NCBI RefSeq assembly: GCF_000381745.1 | Contig: NZ_KB906968.1 | Span: 138,718-202,717, forward strand | Length of the DNA stretch: 64,000 nucleotides | Direction: 5' to 3' | Origin: Psychromonas ossibalaenae ATCC BAA-1528 | GTDB lineage: Bacteria > Pseudomonadota > Gammaproteobacteria > Enterobacterales > Psychromonadaceae | Part shown: positions 62,745 through 64,000 of the stretch, one piece after another | Position numbering within the stretch: position 1 is the first letter of the stretch | Layout: each line of letters opens with the position of its first letter | Notes under the pieces: model-generated | Databases searched by the model: none | Told to the model about the DNA's origin: nothing | Seen by the model: the letters and a program-made list of their open reading frames with translations, nothing else | Position numbers and translations under genes: made by a program

Positions 62745-63506
62745 ATGGTTCGCACACTTTTGTTATCCTTTTTTATCTTCTTCTCAGCGGGGATACAAGC
62801 CAATGCCTGTATCATTGATATCTATGCGAACGCCAAACAAAAACCCAAAGTCTATTATGAAAATAATCGCGCCCAGGGGGTGCTTATTGACATGATGCAG
62901 TATGTCGGAGCAGATATCGGCTGTCAGTTTAATTATCATTTTTCAACCTGGGCAAGAGCTTATAAAAGCATGCTGGACGGAAAAGGCGGTGCAATCGGCC
63001 TTTCCATCAGCCAGGAGAGAAAAAAATTAATCGACTATTCAGATATCATGTATTTCGATGATATTTTATTAGTCACACATATTGATAACGCTTTTACTTA
63101 TTCGGGCATTCAAGACCTGGCAGGCAAAACTCTGGGTGCTCCCAGAGGCGCAAGCTATGGCGATGAATTTGAAAGAGGCATCAGAGAAAAGGTGTTTACC
63201 GTGCTGCGTGATAACGGCGACCTGGCGTTACGTTTAAAACGTATTGCCAAAGGTCGGCTGGATATCGCAGTGATTAATCCGGGAATACAACCCTTTAATG
63301 ATTTTTTCGAAAATAACCCTGAACTACTCGACCTTAAAGCACAGCTGTATGTAGTGCCGACTCCTTTCTTTAGAGATCCGAACTATCTCGGTTTCATAAA
63401 AGAAGATAATCAAAAAGAATTTCTCAAAAAATTTAATAACTCAATGAAAAAAGCACGTGGGAAAGGCATATTTCAAGCAATTGAAGCAAAATATCAGAAT
63501 CACTAA
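62745..63506 (+). CDS. Periplasmic substrate-binding protein, family 3 type
   Basis: The 253-aa protein has a signal peptide (about 1-21, ending QANA) followed by a bilobed solute-binding domain: ENNRAQGVLIDMMQYV, SISQERKKLIDYSD and LAGKTLGAPRGASYGDEF. No permease or ATPase gene is adjacent, so it may feed a sensor or be an orphan. The ligand is unknown; many similar orphans are annotated as amino-acid-binding. A hairpin at 62568-62595, upstream of the gene, has its T-tract only on the minus strand. Confidence 0.85.
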   Translation: MVRTLLLSFFIFFSAGIQANACIIDIYANAKQKPKVYYENNRAQGVLIDMMQYVGADIGCQFNYHFSTWARAYKSMLDGKGGAIGLSISQERKKLIDYSDIMYFDDILLVTHIDNAFTYSGIQDLAGKTLGAPRGASYGDEFERGIREKVFTVLRDNGDLALRLKRIAKGRLDIAVINPGIQPFNDFFENNPELLDLKAQLYVVPTPFFRDPNYLGFIKEDNQKEFLKKFNNSMKKARGKGIFQAIEAKYQNH

Positions 63507-63563
63507 AAATACTATGTTAAAGTGATTTTTATATATAAATCAATTACAAGCATTATCACATCA

Positions 63564-64000
63564 ATGATTAAAAACCAAAAAAAAGCCACCCTGTTTGCGT
63601 TACTCGCCGTATTAATGTGGTCAACCGTTGCCACTGCATTTAAAATTACCCTTAGTTATTTTACCCCTGTGCAGATGCTCTTAGTTTCATCATTCACTAC
63701 CATTATGCTGTTGACGATTATCTGCCTGGTGCAGAAAAAACTGCACCTTTTAAAAAGTTATTTCTTAAACCGCCCCTGGTTCTATCTGACCATGGGACTG
63801 ATTAACCCGTTCTTTTATTACCTGATTTTATTTGAGGCTTATAACCTGTTACCGGCTCAGCAGGCTCAATCTTTAAATTATACCTGGGCAATCGCACTGA
63901 GCATTTTAGCCGTACCTTTTCTTGGTCAGAAACTCAGTAAAAAAGACATTGTTGCTATTATTCTCGGTTATAGCGGCGTATTAATTATAGCCACCAAAGG
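63564..64000 (+). CDS. EamA family transporter (partial, runs off the window)
   Basis: The frame begins MIKNQKKATLFALLAVLMWS and stays open to the edge for about 145 codons. Several membrane helices with the EamA start signature LLAVLMWSTVATAFKITL are visible, as is NYTWAIALSILAVPFLGQKL. It is 57 bases after the binding-protein stop. The family exports metabolites such as amino acids; substrate is unknown. Confidence 0.82.
   Translation, partial: MIKNQKKATLFALLAVLMWSTVATAFKITLSYFTPVQMLLVSSFTTIMLLTIICLVQKKLHLLKSYFLNRPWFYLTMGLINPFFYYLILFEAYNLLPAQQAQSLNYTWAIALSILAVPFLGQKLSKKDIVAIILGYSGVLIIATK

Overview
The window is chromosomal DNA from a marine gammaproteobacterium of the Vibrio/Psychromonas/Moritella kind. 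I favour a Psychromonas-like organism at moderate confidence. The pointers are the monomeric NADP isocitrate dehydrogenase, the Vibrio-style tol-pal, ruv, cyd and aspS neighbourhoods, the TRAP-type dct system, two PEP-CTERM-like surface proteins, and small palindromic intergenic repeats typical of that group. Coding density is high, and there is no prophage, plasmid backbone or CRISPR array.

Layout. 0-5.4 kb: tRNA-Lys, then the envelope operon ybgC-tolQRAB-pal-cpoB, all on the minus strand. 5.4-27.6 kb: a mixed block with a PEP-CTERM-like protein, a PhoD-like phosphoesterase, a DUF1499 lipoprotein, icd, rluE, a second PEP-CTERM-like protein, a DUF2784/hydrolase pair, ybiT, a DUF2132 protein, divergent metE/metR, a ChrR-like cupin, a KAP-family NTPase bracketed by inverted copies of a structured repeat, a Crp/Fnr regulator, an unannotated 36-codon ORF behind a CRP-like site, and a SIMPL-domain protein. 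27.6-34.6 kb: cydAB-cydX-ybgE, ruvAB, rarD and ruvC. 34.9-41.6 kb: C4-dicarboxylate uptake, with the DctBD two-component system convergent to the DctPQM TRAP transporter, whose dctP has a clear sigma-54 promoter. 41.8-44.7 kb: a LysR regulator divergent from a beta carbonic anhydrase, then an HD-GYP protein. 45-50 kb: yebC, aspS, cmoA and cmoB. 50-64 kb: a flagellin with a zinc metallopeptidase domain, nudL, an MltC-like transglycosylase, an acyltransferase, an IS630 remnant, a secreted metalloprotease split from its chitin-binding modules by one in-frame TGA, a small lipoprotein, an ABC exporter, an NhaC-type antiporter, a periplasmic binding protein and the start of an EamA transporter.

Read from right to left on the minus strand, aspS, yebC, ruvC, ruvA, ruvB, cydA, cydB, cydX, ybgE, ybgC, tolQRAB, pal, cpoB and tRNA-Lys keep the order I know from vibrios. 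Three extra segments interrupt that backbone: about 9 kb between yebC and ruvC, rarD between ruvC and ruvA, and about 22 kb between ybgE and ybgC. The accessory features lie in these insertions or beyond cmoB.

The most notable items are the proteolytic flagellin (flagellinolysin type), the KAP NTPase between inverted structured repeats, the single-stop split of the chitin-binding metalloprotease, and three families of non-coding repeats. One MITE-like copy ends on the aspS stop codon. No wholly new multi-gene system is evident; the KAP unit is the best candidate for a little-described accessory module.
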